This document shows positions 48,983-57,930 of a DNA stretch of 64,000 nucleotides, piece by piece. Numbering within the stretch: the first letter of the stretch is position 1; each line of letters starts with the position of its first letter. This stretch comes from Pseudalkalibacillus hwajinpoensis (lineage in GTDB: Bacteria; Bacillota; Bacilli; Bacillales; Guptibacillaceae), in NCBI RefSeq assembly GCF_039851965.1, contig NZ_CP156674.1, positions 62,001-126,000 of the forward strand, written 5' to 3'. The notes beneath the pieces are model-generated. The model had not been told where the DNA came from. It was given only the letters and a program-made list of their open reading frames with translations, and did not search any database. The position numbers and the translations under genes are program-made.

Positions 48983-49879
48983 CTAAACACTCATCAATGT
49001 TTTGTGTATCCAAATCGCTGCGAGGGATCCATCTCCCATAGCTGCTGTTACGAGCTCTGAATGAGCGACGGTATCTCCAGCTGCCCATACATTCTTTACG
49101 CTCGTCATTTTCGTTTTGGGATCAACATATAAATGGTTATTTTTAAGTGATTGGGCACCAAGCTGTAAGGCTAACTCCGAGCGAACATGATTACCTCCAA
49201 AAGCAACAAAACTCTTTTCACCTAGTATTTTTCTACCATCGGTTGTTTCCACTCCATAAAATTCCCCGTCTTCATGTAGAACCTGTTTAATCTCAGATGT
49301 ATCGACTAAAATATTATTTTCTTGAAGTCTTTGTAGCCATTTAGAAGAGAGATCTTTCCCATTATGATTAATATACGTGATATCTGAACTCCAGAATAGA
49401 AGGGTTAAAGCCATAGATGCACCGACATCTCCGCTCCCCATAACAACTGTTTTTTGATTTGAGATTTCATATCCATCACAATCCGGACAAACGTAAATAG
49501 AGAGACCAAGACATGGCCTAATACCAGGAATTTTAGGGATATTATCTTTCACTCCTGTAGCAAGTAAAATTGTTTTGGCTTGAAATGTTTTATTCTTAAA
49601 GGTGTTAACTTTAAAACCATCTTCGATTTTATGTAGGTGTGTAACGGTGTCTTGAAAGAATTCTACTCCGTATTGTTTTGCTTGCTGAACACCAGCCGCA
49701 CGTAAACTCTGCCCACTTATCCCGTTAGGAAATCCAAGGATGTTTTTGTAGTTTCTGCAAAGTGTGGAACGCCCATCACCCGAATCGATCGTCAGTATAG
49801 TTCTTTTGTATCTTCCTAGTTGGATCGCAGCCTGAAGTCCAGCAATTCCCCCACCAATAATAATACAATCGTACCTCAT
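48983..49879 (-). CDS. thioredoxin-reductase-like flavoprotein
   Basis: 298 aa. The FAD loop CIIIGGGIAGLQAAIQLGRY, the active-site-like YVCPDCDGYEIS (CxxC of the reductase family), the NADPH-binding VVMGSGDVGASMALTLL and the end VKNVWAAGDTVAHSELVTAA fit small-type thioredoxin reductases, though the length and the fused text GRYKRTILTIDSGDGRSTLC point to the Ypd/Bdr-like group of Bacillus oxidoreductases rather than TrxB. Which disulfide partner it serves is open. ATG 49879 follows GAGGGAC. Confidence 0.85.
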   Translation of the reverse strand: MRYDCIIIGGGIAGLQAAIQLGRYKRTILTIDSGDGRSTLCRNYKNILGFPNGISGQSLRAAGVQQAKQYGVEFFQDTVTHLHKIEDGFKVNTFKNKTFQAKTILLATGVKDNIPKIPGIRPCLGLSIYVCPDCDGYEISNQKTVVMGSGDVGASMALTLLFWSSDITYINHNGKDLSSKWLQRLQENNILVDTSEIKQVLHEDGEFYGVETTDGRKILGEKSFVAFGGNHVRSELALQLGAQSLKNNHLYVDPKTKMTSVKNVWAAGDTVAHSELVTAAMGDGSLAAIWIHKTLMSV

Positions 49880-50074
49880 CTCTTGTCCCTCTTTCTTCTT
49901 TACTTTTCTTCTTTACTTTTCCTCTATTATCAAAATTCGATACCTTTTATGTGAAGATCGATAACGAATATAACTATTTCATAAAAATAGAGACTCACAT
50001 ATAGTGGCTAAACCTACTGCTTTATCTGGCTAGGTCCAACTAGTGCCCTAACGACAAATACTTATACAATAAAA

Positions 50075-50108
50075 AAATAGCTGCCACATATTATCGTGGC
50101 AGCTATTT
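50075..50108. terminator. terminator after the response regulator
   Basis: AAATAGCTGCCAC/GTGGCAGCTATTT perfect 13-bp stem with a loop of eight and T-runs on both sides. Confidence 0.92.
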
Positions 50109-50149
50109 AGTATTGGAGTCTAATCATAATTAAACGCAATAAATGCTAA

Positions 50150-50824
50150 CTAGTTCTTCCACTTATAACCGACACCCCAGATGGTTTTTAGGTAATCGTC
50201 GATGGGAAATCCTGTTTGCCTACATTTTTCACGCAAATTGCGAATATGTGAATCAATGGTTCTTCCCTCAGTATTGGATTCAAATCCCCATATTAATTGG
50301 ATTAGGTGCTCTCGACTGAATACTCTTTCAGGATTTTTCATAAAGAGTCCTTGAAGCTTAAACTCTAGTGGTGTCATGGAAATGACCTGGTTTTTATAAG
50401 TTACCAGATGTTTCTCACTGTCCCACATCAGTCCCTTAACATTGAGGAAGCTACCATTGGTTTGGTGCAGTCGACGTGAAACAGCTTCTATTCTAGCGAG
50501 GAGCACTTGCTCTTCAAACGGCTTAGTCATATAGTCATCGGCACCTAATTTTAACCCTTTCACAATATCTTCAACTTGTTCTCTTGCTGTCAGCATAATG
50601 ATGGGTACATCTGAAAGTTTGCGGATTTCCTTACATGTTACCCAACCATCCATTTCCGGCATCATAATATCTAATAAAACAAGATCAATTTTGTTTTCCT
50701 GTAAGAGTTGAAGCGCTTCTTCTCCAGTGTATGCTTTCGATATTGTATACCCATGCGGTTTTAAATAGAGGGAAATTAAATCTACCATTCGTTCTTCGTC
50801 ATCAACGATTAGGATGTGCGGCAT
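50150..50824 (-). CDS. OmpR-family response regulator
   Basis: 224 aa. The receiver domain has the acidic pocket and phospho-Asp (MPHILIVDDEERM, DLVLLDIMMPEMDGW), Thr/Lys positions (PIIMLTAREQVEDI, DDYMTKPFEEQVL), and the winged-helix C-terminal domain (MTPLEFKLQGLFMKNPERVF then SREHLIQLIWGF, RTIDSHIRNLREKCRQ). ATG 50824 has CAGGAGATG ahead; the longer ATG 50848 lies inside the kinase gene. It overlaps the kinase stop by a few bases, so they are co-expressed. Regulation targets are unknown, perhaps the copper/stress genes nearby. Confidence 0.95.
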   Translation of the reverse strand: MPHILIVDDEERMVDLISLYLKPHGYTISKAYTGEEALQLLQENKIDLVLLDIMMPEMDGWVTCKEIRKLSDVPIIMLTAREQVEDIVKGLKLGADDYMTKPFEEQVLLARIEAVSRRLHQTNGSFLNVKGLMWDSEKHLVTYKNQVISMTPLEFKLQGLFMKNPERVFSREHLIQLIWGFESNTEGRTIDSHIRNLREKCRQTGFPIDDYLKTIWGVGYKWKN

Positions 50825-50825
50825 T

Positions 50826-52211
50826 TTAATCATCTCCTGGTAAAACAATTTTTATCGTTGTCCCTTTTCCTTCATGACTTAATGCTGAAATACTTCCCCC
50901 ATGATTTTCGATAATTTCTCTAGCAATCGCAAGTCCTAACCCTGAACCGCCGTATTTCCGGGATCGGGACTTATCTACTCTGTAAAGACGATCAAAGATA
51001 TAAGGAAGGTCTTTCTCTGGTATCCCTTCTCCTTCATCGATTACACTCACCTCTACCGTAGAATTATTCACAGAGGTATCAATTAGAACGGTATTTCCTT
51101 CCTTTGTGTAATGAAGAGCATTATCAAGAAGATTGAGTAGTACCTGGGAAATTCGTCCAGGATCCAGGGTTATGTGAATGTCTTTCTGACAGGAAATGAG
51201 AAGGTATATTCCTTTATTTTCAAAAGCTGGGGTTACCTTCTCTCTTACTTGTCTAATAAGGGTACATAAATCAATTTTTTCTCGTTCAATTACAAAACCT
51301 TTTTGATCCATCTTTGCTATATCGAATAAATCTTTCACAAGGGCTGTTAAGTTTTCTGATTCTTCTTTGATAATGGATAGATAAGTGTTCCTTTCTTTTG
51401 GAGAGAGGTTTTCCCGTTTAGTAATATCGGCATATCCACTTAAGTAGGTTAATGGTGTTCTCAACTCATGAGCGATGCTTGCAAGGAAATCACTTCGCTC
51501 GTTCTTTAATCGAAGCAAGTCATCTGATAAGCTCTGAATGGCTCTCGCCAATTCGCCTAGTTCGTCATTACGGTCTTCTTTTAAAAATACATCATGTTCT
51601 CCTAAGCTCATTTTCTGTGTGGCTTCTTTCATATGGATTAGTGGTTCCGTTATGAAGCGCGATAAATAAATGATGGTTATAACAGTAAGGAATAAGGCCA
51701 GACCGCTTACAATTAGAAATTGTGATGTTAAATGGTCTCGTACATCTCTAATTCCCTGAGTGTTTAGAATCATATAAACATAACCAATCACTTGATTATT
51801 CTTCATAATTGGTGACCCTGTTGCAACGATTGGTTCCCTCATCCAATTACCCTCAATAATTGCCCCTTCAAATGGGATGGTATTAGAAGATTTAATTGTT
51901 TGTTGAACAGCAGATGTTAGCTCATTGGAATGGACTAGAATGTTATTCTCTTGATCTGTGATGACAACTTCCGTTTCTGCTTCTGATTCCATCAAAGCAA
52001 CGTGCTCTCTTGTATCGGAATCGAAGTGCTTCTCAAGAACGTCTCTATGGCTATTCCCACGTGCTAGCAAAGCGTCGGTTTCGGCCTTAGTCCGTTCGTT
52101 AAGAAAACCAAAATAAAGCACAACAAATAAAATCCCTTCAAGAAACAATATACTTATGAGGAACAACAGCCCTAACTTTGTTGCGAGTTTGTTTTTCCTT
52201 CTAAATGTCAT
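50826..52211 (-). CDS. sensor histidine kinase, membrane-bound
   Basis: 461 aa. Two transmembrane helices (LATKLGLLFLISILFLEGIL and FLIVSGLALFLTVITIIYLS) bracket an extracellular sensor domain (about residues 35-160); then a HAMP linker, the histidine box SDFLASIAHELRTPLTYLSG and ATPase motifs (NLLDNALHYTKEG, IFDRLYRVDKSRSRKYGGSG, LGLAIAREI). ATG 52211 follows AAAGGAGC; a start at 52229 lacks a site. The extracellular domain shows no named family by eye. It pairs with the response regulator downstream and precedes a Csp/YdhK/Asp-box group. Confidence 0.93.
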   Translation of the reverse strand: MTFRRKNKLATKLGLLFLISILFLEGILFVVLYFGFLNERTKAETDALLARGNSHRDVLEKHFDSDTREHVALMESEAETEVVITDQENNILVHSNELTSAVQQTIKSSNTIPFEGAIIEGNWMREPIVATGSPIMKNNQVIGYVYMILNTQGIRDVRDHLTSQFLIVSGLALFLTVITIIYLSRFITEPLIHMKEATQKMSLGEHDVFLKEDRNDELGELARAIQSLSDDLLRLKNERSDFLASIAHELRTPLTYLSGYADITKRENLSPKERNTYLSIIKEESENLTALVKDLFDIAKMDQKGFVIEREKIDLCTLIRQVREKVTPAFENKGIYLLISCQKDIHITLDPGRISQVLLNLLDNALHYTKEGNTVLIDTSVNNSTVEVSVIDEGEGIPEKDLPYIFDRLYRVDKSRSRKYGGSGLGLAIAREIIENHGGSISALSHEGKGTTIKIVLPGDD

Positions 52212-52333
52212 TTTGAGCTCCTTTAACAACAGCTATTCTATCAGTATTATATCGAGAAACTGTGCATCATGTCTCATAAGTTTTATTTGAGAATTTTATA
52301 GCTTTAAGCTATTAAGATTTTTGTATACACAAA

Positions 52334-52360
52334 GAAACCTGCTTGGTTATAAGCAGGTTC
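52334..52360. terminator. terminator-like hairpin
   Basis: GAAACCTGCTT/AAGCAGGTTC stem with AT-rich flanks, upstream of the kinase promoter. Confidence 0.75.
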
Positions 52361-52384
52361 ATTTCGTTATGTTCTTAGACTAAG

Positions 52385-52540
52385 ATGATGAATTCTTACA
52401 TTTGTCTATACACTTGAAGCAGGCAACAGCACAATCCTTTCAATTTGGAGGCTCGTTTTTCTACATTCATTTCATGTCGCCTCGCAAATGGAAGCACTTA
52501 CTTCTGCGAGTTGAGATGCAAATGGAGTGTCCTGCGAGAG
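52385..52540 (-). pseudogene. relic of a Csp-like copper-binding protein
   Basis: On the minus strand TPFASQLAEVSASICEAT-stop-NECRK can be read, parallel to GTPFASQLAEVCATICEACG of the intact gene at 53770. Base identity to that gene is obvious (CTTCTGCGAGTTGAGATGCA against CTTCTGCAAGTTGAGATGCA), but stops and shifts interrupt it, and cysteines are lost. A duplicate, now decayed. Confidence 0.7.
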
Positions 52541-52588
52541 GAAATATTCTGAAGGGGTTCAGGTGAATAAGTAAATAGTATGTACCGT

Positions 52589-53572
52589 TTACTTTACAAC
52601 TTGCCCCTGCTCAACAAGTATATTCCAAGTTTCACCAGAATCGGTTGTTCGATAGATTGTTTCATTAATCGTGTGAAAAACAATCTCTTTCTCGTCTTGC
52701 GGGTTGATAGCTAAATAATCAATCGTTTCTACTTCGTTCTCGGGCATTAAGATTTCCTTTTCTTCACCATTACTTAGATCCTGAATGACTAGCTGATTAT
52801 TAGGAGATTGCTCGGCATAAATAAGTTTATCTTCAAGAAATACAACTGTACTAATTCCGATTTCTTCTGTTACTCGCTCAAATGAATTACCTTGATCATT
52901 TGAGACATATAAACCCATTGGGGATGTAATGGCCAGCACATTTGAATTACGTGGGTGGGTATAAATTCCACCTACCTGATCCGGCGTCCCATTTAGCTGA
53001 ACTTTTTTCCATTCTTTTGCGTCTTCACTATAGTAAACACCCATATCCATTTTGCTATTCTTCTGTTGATTCACAGCATAGATCGCATGAGTTTCATAGC
53101 CTATTGCTAGATAATGAAAATCCGACTCCCCCTGGAACCCGAGTTCTTGTAATGTTTTTCCTCTATCAGAACTTTTAATTAATCCAAGTGGATTAGGGAG
53201 GTCGGAACCTTTGCCTGGATGTCCACTACTATAAAATCCATCAGATACTGCAGTAAAACCCATGTAATCATTTTTATTTGCTGTGGCTTCGTACCAGGAA
53301 TTATTATGATAAACAATTGGACCGTTATGGGTCGCAATGAAGAGCTCATTTCGATTGCCAGGATATCCGATCCCATGCACATGCTCGATTTGTTTATCCT
53401 CCAACATTTTATATAAGCTAGATTCTTGTAAAGAGACGAGCTCGGTAACTCCCTCTTCCTTTTCGACAACCTCTTGGTTATTTTCAGACGGTGCTTCTTT
53501 ATCATACTGACAACCCGCAGTAACAAGTAAAATCGTTGTTCCAAGAACACTAATCCATTCTTTATTCACCAT
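52589..53572 (-). CDS. Asp-box beta-propeller lipoprotein (F510_1955 type)
   Basis: 327 aa. The signal peptide MVNKEWISVLGTTILLVTAG ends at a lipobox (VTAGC). The rest has sialidase-like Asp-box repeats in order: LIKSSDRGKTLQE, YYSEDAKEWKKV, VSNDQGNSFERV and YRTTDSGETWNIL (S/T-x-D-x-G-x-T-W pattern), and the conserved IEHVHGIGYPGNRNELFIAT. NCBI names a family F510_1955 glycosylhydrolase, recalled from memory. Whether it has hydrolase activity is unclear; the catalytic residues of sialidases were not identified. ATG 53572 follows AAAAGGATG. It is beside copper-type proteins and a two-component system. Confidence 0.8.
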   Translation of the reverse strand: MVNKEWISVLGTTILLVTAGCQYDKEAPSENNQEVVEKEEGVTELVSLQESSLYKMLEDKQIEHVHGIGYPGNRNELFIATHNGPIVYHNNSWYEATANKNDYMGFTAVSDGFYSSGHPGKGSDLPNPLGLIKSSDRGKTLQELGFQGESDFHYLAIGYETHAIYAVNQQKNSKMDMGVYYSEDAKEWKKVQLNGTPDQVGGIYTHPRNSNVLAITSPMGLYVSNDQGNSFERVTEEIGISTVVFLEDKLIYAEQSPNNQLVIQDLSNGEEKEILMPENEVETIDYLAINPQDEKEIVFHTINETIYRTTDSGETWNILVEQGQVVK

Positions 53573-53709
53573 ACTTCATCCTTTTCAACTTTTTAGGTTC
53601 AATCCTTTCATATTTTATCAAAAAAGTATGGAGGAATTGTGCACGTTTTATATGCTCAACCTTATCACCAACGATCATTCTTCATGGAAAACGTATATAA
53701 AAATCACCA

Positions 53710-53742
53710 AAAAACCTGCTTATACAGTATAAGCAGGTTTAT
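53710..53742. terminator. terminator hairpin
   Basis: AAACCTGCTTATAC/GTATAAGCAGGTTT perfect stem. Confidence 0.9.
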
Positions 53743-53769
53743 TATATAGAAAATTGATTTGCTCTTTTA

Positions 53770-54099
53770 TTATGAGGCTAACTTCTTGCATTCCTCCGCG
53801 CATTTAAAGCAAGCTTCTGCACACTGCTGGCAGTGTTGATGATCATGCTTCTTACATTCATTACCACATGCTTCGCAAATCGTTGCACATACTTCTGCAA
53901 GTTGAGATGCAAAAGGTGTCCCTCTAACAAGAGCTTGTTCTAAGTAACCACAAATATCGGCGCACTCTCTGTCCAGTCGGATGCAATCAGCCATCATTTT
54001 TACATCATCTTCTTTTAAACAAGAATCATAACAGTGATTGCAAGCGGTCATACACTCATGAAGCGTCTCAATTACGGAACCATATTTTTCATGTGACAT
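53770..54099 (-). CDS. four-helix-bundle copper-binding protein (DUF326, Csp-like)
   Basis: 109 aa with 16 or so cysteines in CxxxC spacings: TLHECMTACNHCYDSC, ADCIRLDRECADICGYL, EVCATICEACGNECKK and CQQCAEACFKCAEECKK. This is the pattern of Csp1/Csp3-type copper-storage four-helix bundles. ATG 54099 follows GAGGAGG. No export signal is seen, so it is probably cytosolic. A decayed duplicate lies at 52385. It likely stores or buffers Cu(I). Confidence 0.92.
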   Translation of the reverse strand: MSHEKYGSVIETLHECMTACNHCYDSCLKEDDVKMMADCIRLDRECADICGYLEQALVRGTPFASQLAEVCATICEACGNECKKHDHQHCQQCAEACFKCAEECKKLAS

Positions 54100-54367
54100 T
54101 TTACATTCCTCCTCTAAATTTGTTTGCACTTTATTATTAGCCTGAAAATTAGATGTTAAACTTAATTTTCAATTAAATTCCTTTAAAAGGGAATTTCATT
54201 AATTCTGCACAAATTCTCCATATTTCAGGGGAATATATAATTGACTTGATTGGAATCACTTAATATTTGTCAAATTAAAAAAGCCATTCTCACTCTAGCA
54301 GCCTGGTTAGCCTTGAAACTTAATACAGGTTTTTGATCATAATAAATAGCATACTTAGGGATTCAGA

Positions 54368-54952
54368 CTATTTTGTAAAAAGCTCATCTTCTGTCACCCA
54401 TTTGTGGTTTGATACTTTTTCACCACCAGTTGTCGGCGTATAATCAATCATGTATACAGTTGTTTCATTAGCAGAATCAATGGTCGCCTTCGCGCCCTCC
54501 ATGCCCTTCATATGAGAGGCATTTAACGTGACTTCACTACCGGATTCAAACTGTTCGTTACTAGTCTTTTCGATTTCTTCATGTATGACCCATTTATGAT
54601 CCTCTACTCTTTCTCCTCCGTTTGTCGGAGTGTAGGAAACTACGTAGGCTGTCGTTTTATATGCGCCTTTTATTGTTGCTTCAGCACCCTCCATTCCACT
54701 CATGTGCTCAGATTCAATAATTGCTTGACTACCAATCTCATAAGTCGGGTTCATTGCTTCTTCTAAATTCTCAGGAACTTTCCCTGAACCCGAATGATCC
54801 ATGTGATCCATGTCGTCTTTGGAACTTAATTCCATATTTGATTGTTCCTCGCTATTTTCCTGCTTGGAATTCTCGCTGTCATTTCCGCACCCCACCAGTA
54901 TGAATGCAAAAGTAAGGAATGGGATGCCGAGCATCATCATTTTATTTTTCAT
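54368..54952 (-). CDS. YdhK-family lipoprotein (DUF1541, two repeats)
   Basis: 194 aa. The signal MKNKMMMLGIPFLTFAFILV leads to a lipobox (VGC). A short His/Met/Asp linker (DDMDHMDHSGSG) suits metal binding. Then two similar DUF1541 repeats occur: SEHMSGMEGAEATIKGAYKT, YVVSYTPTNGGERVEDHKWV and NASHMKGMEGAKATIDSANE, YMIDYTPTTGGEKVSNHKWV. ATG 54952 follows AAAGGAGG. YdhK of B. subtilis lies near copper genes (recalled). The Csp-like protein next to it agrees with a metal-related role. Confidence 0.92.
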   Translation of the reverse strand: MKNKMMMLGIPFLTFAFILVGCGNDSENSKQENSEEQSNMELSSKDDMDHMDHSGSGKVPENLEEAMNPTYEIGSQAIIESEHMSGMEGAEATIKGAYKTTAYVVSYTPTNGGERVEDHKWVIHEEIEKTSNEQFESGSEVTLNASHMKGMEGAKATIDSANETTVYMIDYTPTTGGEKVSNHKWVTEDELFTK

Positions 54953-55080
54953 AAATATCCTCCTTTAATTTTCTGTTTCATAGTGTAAGCTATGATGCGG
55001 AATCAACATTACACCCAAATCATGGATTTATTGTGCAGGAAAGTCAATTTCTCAATATTAATAACATATTCAATTAAAAA

Positions 55081-55117
55081 AGCAGCGTATCCCCCTTCTA
55101 ATTGGGATACGCTGCTT
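55081..55117 (-). terminator. terminator of murB
   Basis: AGCAGCGTATCCC/GGGATACGCTGCT perfect stem, T-run on the minus strand (and A-rich opposite). Confidence 0.93.
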
Positions 55118-55124
55118 ATCAAAA

Positions 55125-56045
55125 TTACTTCTCGGGTGGTTCTCCAATAACACGAACCTCTCGCTCGAGTTCAACATCAAATTTCTCTTTCACTGTACGC
55201 TGCACGTGATGGATGACATCTAAGTAATCGGTTGCTGTCGCATTGTCGATGTTAACGATAAATCCTGCATGTTTTTTAGATACTTCTGCCCCGCCGATTC
55301 GCGTTCCTTGAAGTTTTGAGTCCTGAATTAATTTACCAGCAAAGAGACCTGGAGGGCGTTTGAAGACACTTCCGCATGATGGGTATTCCAGCGGTTGTTT
55401 GGTTTCACGCTTCTCAGTTAAATCGTCCATGATGGCTTTTATTTCAGCCTGATCTCCTTCTTTTAAACTAAAGGTGGCTTCAAGAACAAGAAGACCCGAT
55501 TCTTCTACATTACTGTGACGATAGGATAGATCGAGTTCACCTGCACCCAGATGAACCAATTCGCCTTCTTTCGTAACGGCAAGCACACTTTCAAGGCAGT
55601 CGGCAATCTCTCCACCATATGCACCGGCATTCATATAGACAGCACCGCCTACAGAGCCTGGAATGCCACATGCGAATTCAAGTCCTGTTAATTTACTGTG
55701 CAATGCAAATTCGGACACCTCGATGATCCGTGCCCCTGCTTGGGCCAACACTTTGTCCTCTGTTCTACGGATGGTGTTCAACGACGAAAGATTCAATACG
55801 ATGCCCCGTATGCCACCATCCTGAATAATTACATTAGAGCCTTTTCCAAGAATCGTTAAAGGATAGTTAGCATTGTAGGCGTATTCCACCGCTGCTCTCG
55901 CATCTTCGGCCGATCGTGGAAATACGAGAACGTCAGCACGTCCACCCATTCTAGTGTAGGTATATTCATTTAAAGGCTCGTTTATTTTCAGCTCTGCTGA
56001 TGGCAGAATTGTTCTTAGTTCATTTAAAACACGTTTGTTATCCAT
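55125..56045 (-). CDS. murB: UDP-N-acetylenolpyruvoylglucosamine reductase
   Basis: 306 aa, complete. MurB reduces UDP-GlcNAc-enolpyruvate to UDP-MurNAc in peptidoglycan synthesis, using FAD and NADPH. The sequence follows the type II form: TYTRMGGRADVLVFPRSAED, LTILGKGSNVIIQDGGIRGI (FAD-binding GKGSN), GIPGSVGGAVYMNAGAYGGE, CGSVFKRPPGLFAGKLIQDS (catalytic Ser) and KHAGFIVNIDNATATDYLDV. ATG 56045 follows GAGGTAAGCC. It is a single gene with its own terminator; the orphan SAM riboswitch lies 400 bases upstream on the same strand. Confidence 0.96.
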   Translation of the reverse strand: MDNKRVLNELRTILPSAELKINEPLNEYTYTRMGGRADVLVFPRSAEDARAAVEYAYNANYPLTILGKGSNVIIQDGGIRGIVLNLSSLNTIRRTEDKVLAQAGARIIEVSEFALHSKLTGLEFACGIPGSVGGAVYMNAGAYGGEIADCLESVLAVTKEGELVHLGAGELDLSYRHSNVEESGLLVLEATFSLKEGDQAEIKAIMDDLTEKRETKQPLEYPSCGSVFKRPPGLFAGKLIQDSKLQGTRIGGAEVSKKHAGFIVNIDNATATDYLDVIHHVQRTVKEKFDVELEREVRVIGEPPEK

Positions 56046-56448
56046 GGCTTACCTCACTTATTGAACAAGTTCTTTTTAGTAGTATTAACATTTCGCGAGT
56101 ATCTAGAAGCTTCCTTTAGAGATTCTAGTCCTACTGAAATATTCAAACACAATTAAAATAATAACACAATTTGAACTTGAATATGGCCAATTTGCCAAAG
56201 GAACTGCTTGTTTTGTAAAGATTGGATGTGATTTTGATTTAAGTGAAGAGGACTTTTTATTCAAAGTCTCTATAGTAATTAATATGTAGAAAGGTGTGTT
56301 ATAGTGTTCGTGCCTAAAAAGGAATAAAAAGGAGCTCCACATATAATAGGGAGGTCTCATTCTGACTATGCTTTAGTACGATAGCCCGAATTATTTGCTT
56401 TAAGTGAGTCATCACTACCAAATAGAAAATGGGTTTTATCGCATGATC
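56046..56448. other. gene-free stretch downstream of the SAM riboswitch
   Basis: On the minus strand the aptamer is followed by GGAGGATCATGCGATAA, a start codon with a stop two codons later, and no gene. No terminator hairpin was clear. Any gene formerly controlled by the riboswitch is deleted or scrambled. MurB follows at 56045 with no evidence of control by the riboswitch. Confidence 0.6.
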
Positions 56449-56562
56449 CTCCTTTTATCTTCCAGACAGTTCAGTCTGTAGGATTTGGCACCATCTTCAA
56501 GCTTTACTTGAAAGGTTGCCGGGCATCATAGGGCCTAATCCCTCAGCCGCTCTTAATAAAAG
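56449..56562 (-). promoter_or_regulatory. orphan SAM-I riboswitch (S-box)
   Basis: On the minus strand the aptamer parts are in order: CTTTTATTAAGAGCGGCTGA, GGGATTAGGCCCTATGATGC, CCGGCAACC, GGTGCCAAATCCTACAGACT, and P1 closing GAAGATAAAAGG. These are the S-box consensus (AAGAG-x-GG-x-GAGGGA, GCCCGGCAACC, GGTGC-AATTCC). It binds S-adenosylmethionine and controls sulfur-metabolism genes, but none follows. Confidence 0.93.
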
Positions 56563-56642
56563 TGTAGATTCAATTTTTAACATGGTTAAAATTATAGATG
56601 GGATAATAGAAAGAAATTACGAAATATGAGGAAGCTTTGTAT

Positions 56643-57644
56643 CTAACATGAATCCTTTTGTGTTAGACGGTAAATACGATCTTCCCTCCCGTTCGATTGA
56701 ACTGTCATCCTTCGCTGCTGAACAAATGAATCTAAATACGTACACACAGAATAATAAACCTTCGGCTTTTGCGTGGAGTATCTATTATCTAATGTTTTCT
56801 TATCTTTAATTAAAAGTTCGCAGATCATTAACGCACTTTCAATTCCCCTTTCAATGTAAGTATCAATTGCTTCCTGAATAATAAAAGAAAGATCTCCGAC
56901 CACATGCGTGTTTTTTTGCGTTTGCTTCTCAGCTGGGGAAACAGAAGCAGGAACTTCTTCTGCGAATAAATCAAATGCGGCCTGTGCCTCTTCTTCTTGG
57001 TCTAATGCTGGCTCTGGCCTTTCTGGTTTTTGAACAAATGGTTCAGGTATCGTGCTTTTACGTTCAACCGATTCTAATTCTTCACGATGTGCTCTTATTA
57101 AGCCTTTCAGTATTTTTTCTTGACGAGATAGTAGTGGCAGTTGAAGCTCAATGAAATCACGAATATCCGAAGGTAAGTCCATTTCTAGCGGGATATCATA
57201 GGTTGATTCTTCGAGTGCTTTTTTCACTAAAAGCTCTTCTACCTCATCGTCCACTCTCTCAAAGCCATTGATGACATCTTTCGCGATCATCGGTGATAAT
57301 CCTATATGATCCTGTAAATGATCAATCCCAAAATGGCGTGTTTCACCTGTTTGAACGTGCCTGACAATATACTGGTATCTTAGGGCTTGTCCACATTCAC
57401 ATTGGTGATCTACTGAAACATATCCTGCATCTATAACATCTATTAATACCCAATCGTCAAGTAGCATCTTTATTTCTTGCTCTGAAGCACCCTGAGGGAT
57501 GTTTCTTCCCTTGTAGCTTGCAAGTATAGTAGCGAATATCGTTTTCTTAGCTGTTTTAACATAATTTAAAACATAATGTTGCTGATCATTCGATAAGTCC
57601 CCAAATAATTGATCACGTTCTGTTGTCGTGAGGGTCTCTTTCAT
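56643..57644 (-). CDS. unknown protein, possibly DUF3895 type
   Basis: 333 aa. It opens MKETLTTTERDQLFGDLSND then QQHYVLNYVKTAKKTIFATI, a conserved-looking start, followed by HQCECGQALRYQYIVRHVQT (a CxC), GIDHLQDHIGLSPMIAKDVI, a helical region (QLPLLSRQEKILKGLIRAHR), a linker rich in Pro and Glu (EPFVQKPERPEPALDQEEEA), and a basic C-terminal part (YYSVCTYLDSFVQQRRMTVQ). Related proteins occur in Bacillaceae; the DUF name is a recollection. ATG 57644 follows AGGAAGTG. Function unknown. Confidence 0.65.
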   Translation of the reverse strand: MKETLTTTERDQLFGDLSNDQQHYVLNYVKTAKKTIFATILASYKGRNIPQGASEQEIKMLLDDWVLIDVIDAGYVSVDHQCECGQALRYQYIVRHVQTGETRHFGIDHLQDHIGLSPMIAKDVINGFERVDDEVEELLVKKALEESTYDIPLEMDLPSDIRDFIELQLPLLSRQEKILKGLIRAHREELESVERKSTIPEPFVQKPERPEPALDQEEEAQAAFDLFAEEVPASVSPAEKQTQKNTHVVGDLSFIIQEAIDTYIERGIESALMICELLIKDKKTLDNRYSTQKPKVYYSVCTYLDSFVQQRRMTVQSNGREDRIYRLTQKDSC

Positions 57645-57886
57645 CTAAATCACTTCCTGAATTGATAGTAACGCAAGTATAACAGTAAATATCTTCTGTT
57701 TGGGTGCATAGAATTAAAAATTAATAGAGGAAATCCATGTAAAAAACGGGGAAATTAGCACCGTAAGACTTTTTTAAAAATCAAGAACTCAATATTCCCA
57801 AGATTACCCGAGTCGTAATCTAATAAGAAGAGTAAATTAAGGAAAAAGCTAATAGATTGGGCTAATGGAAAGTGAACATGAAAAAA

Positions 57887-57914
57887 GTATCTCCAGGCTT
57901 ACTGAGATACATAC
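57887..57914 (-). terminator. terminator after the 126-aa protein gene
   Basis: GTATCTC/GAGATAC stem followed by T-run on the minus strand. Confidence 0.85.
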
Positions 57915-57930
57915 AATATGATTTGCTATA

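Noticed and set aside
56103..56360. 85-codon frame downstream of the SAM riboswitch
   Set aside because: No ribosome site, no family-like text and it starts well after the expected start codon.
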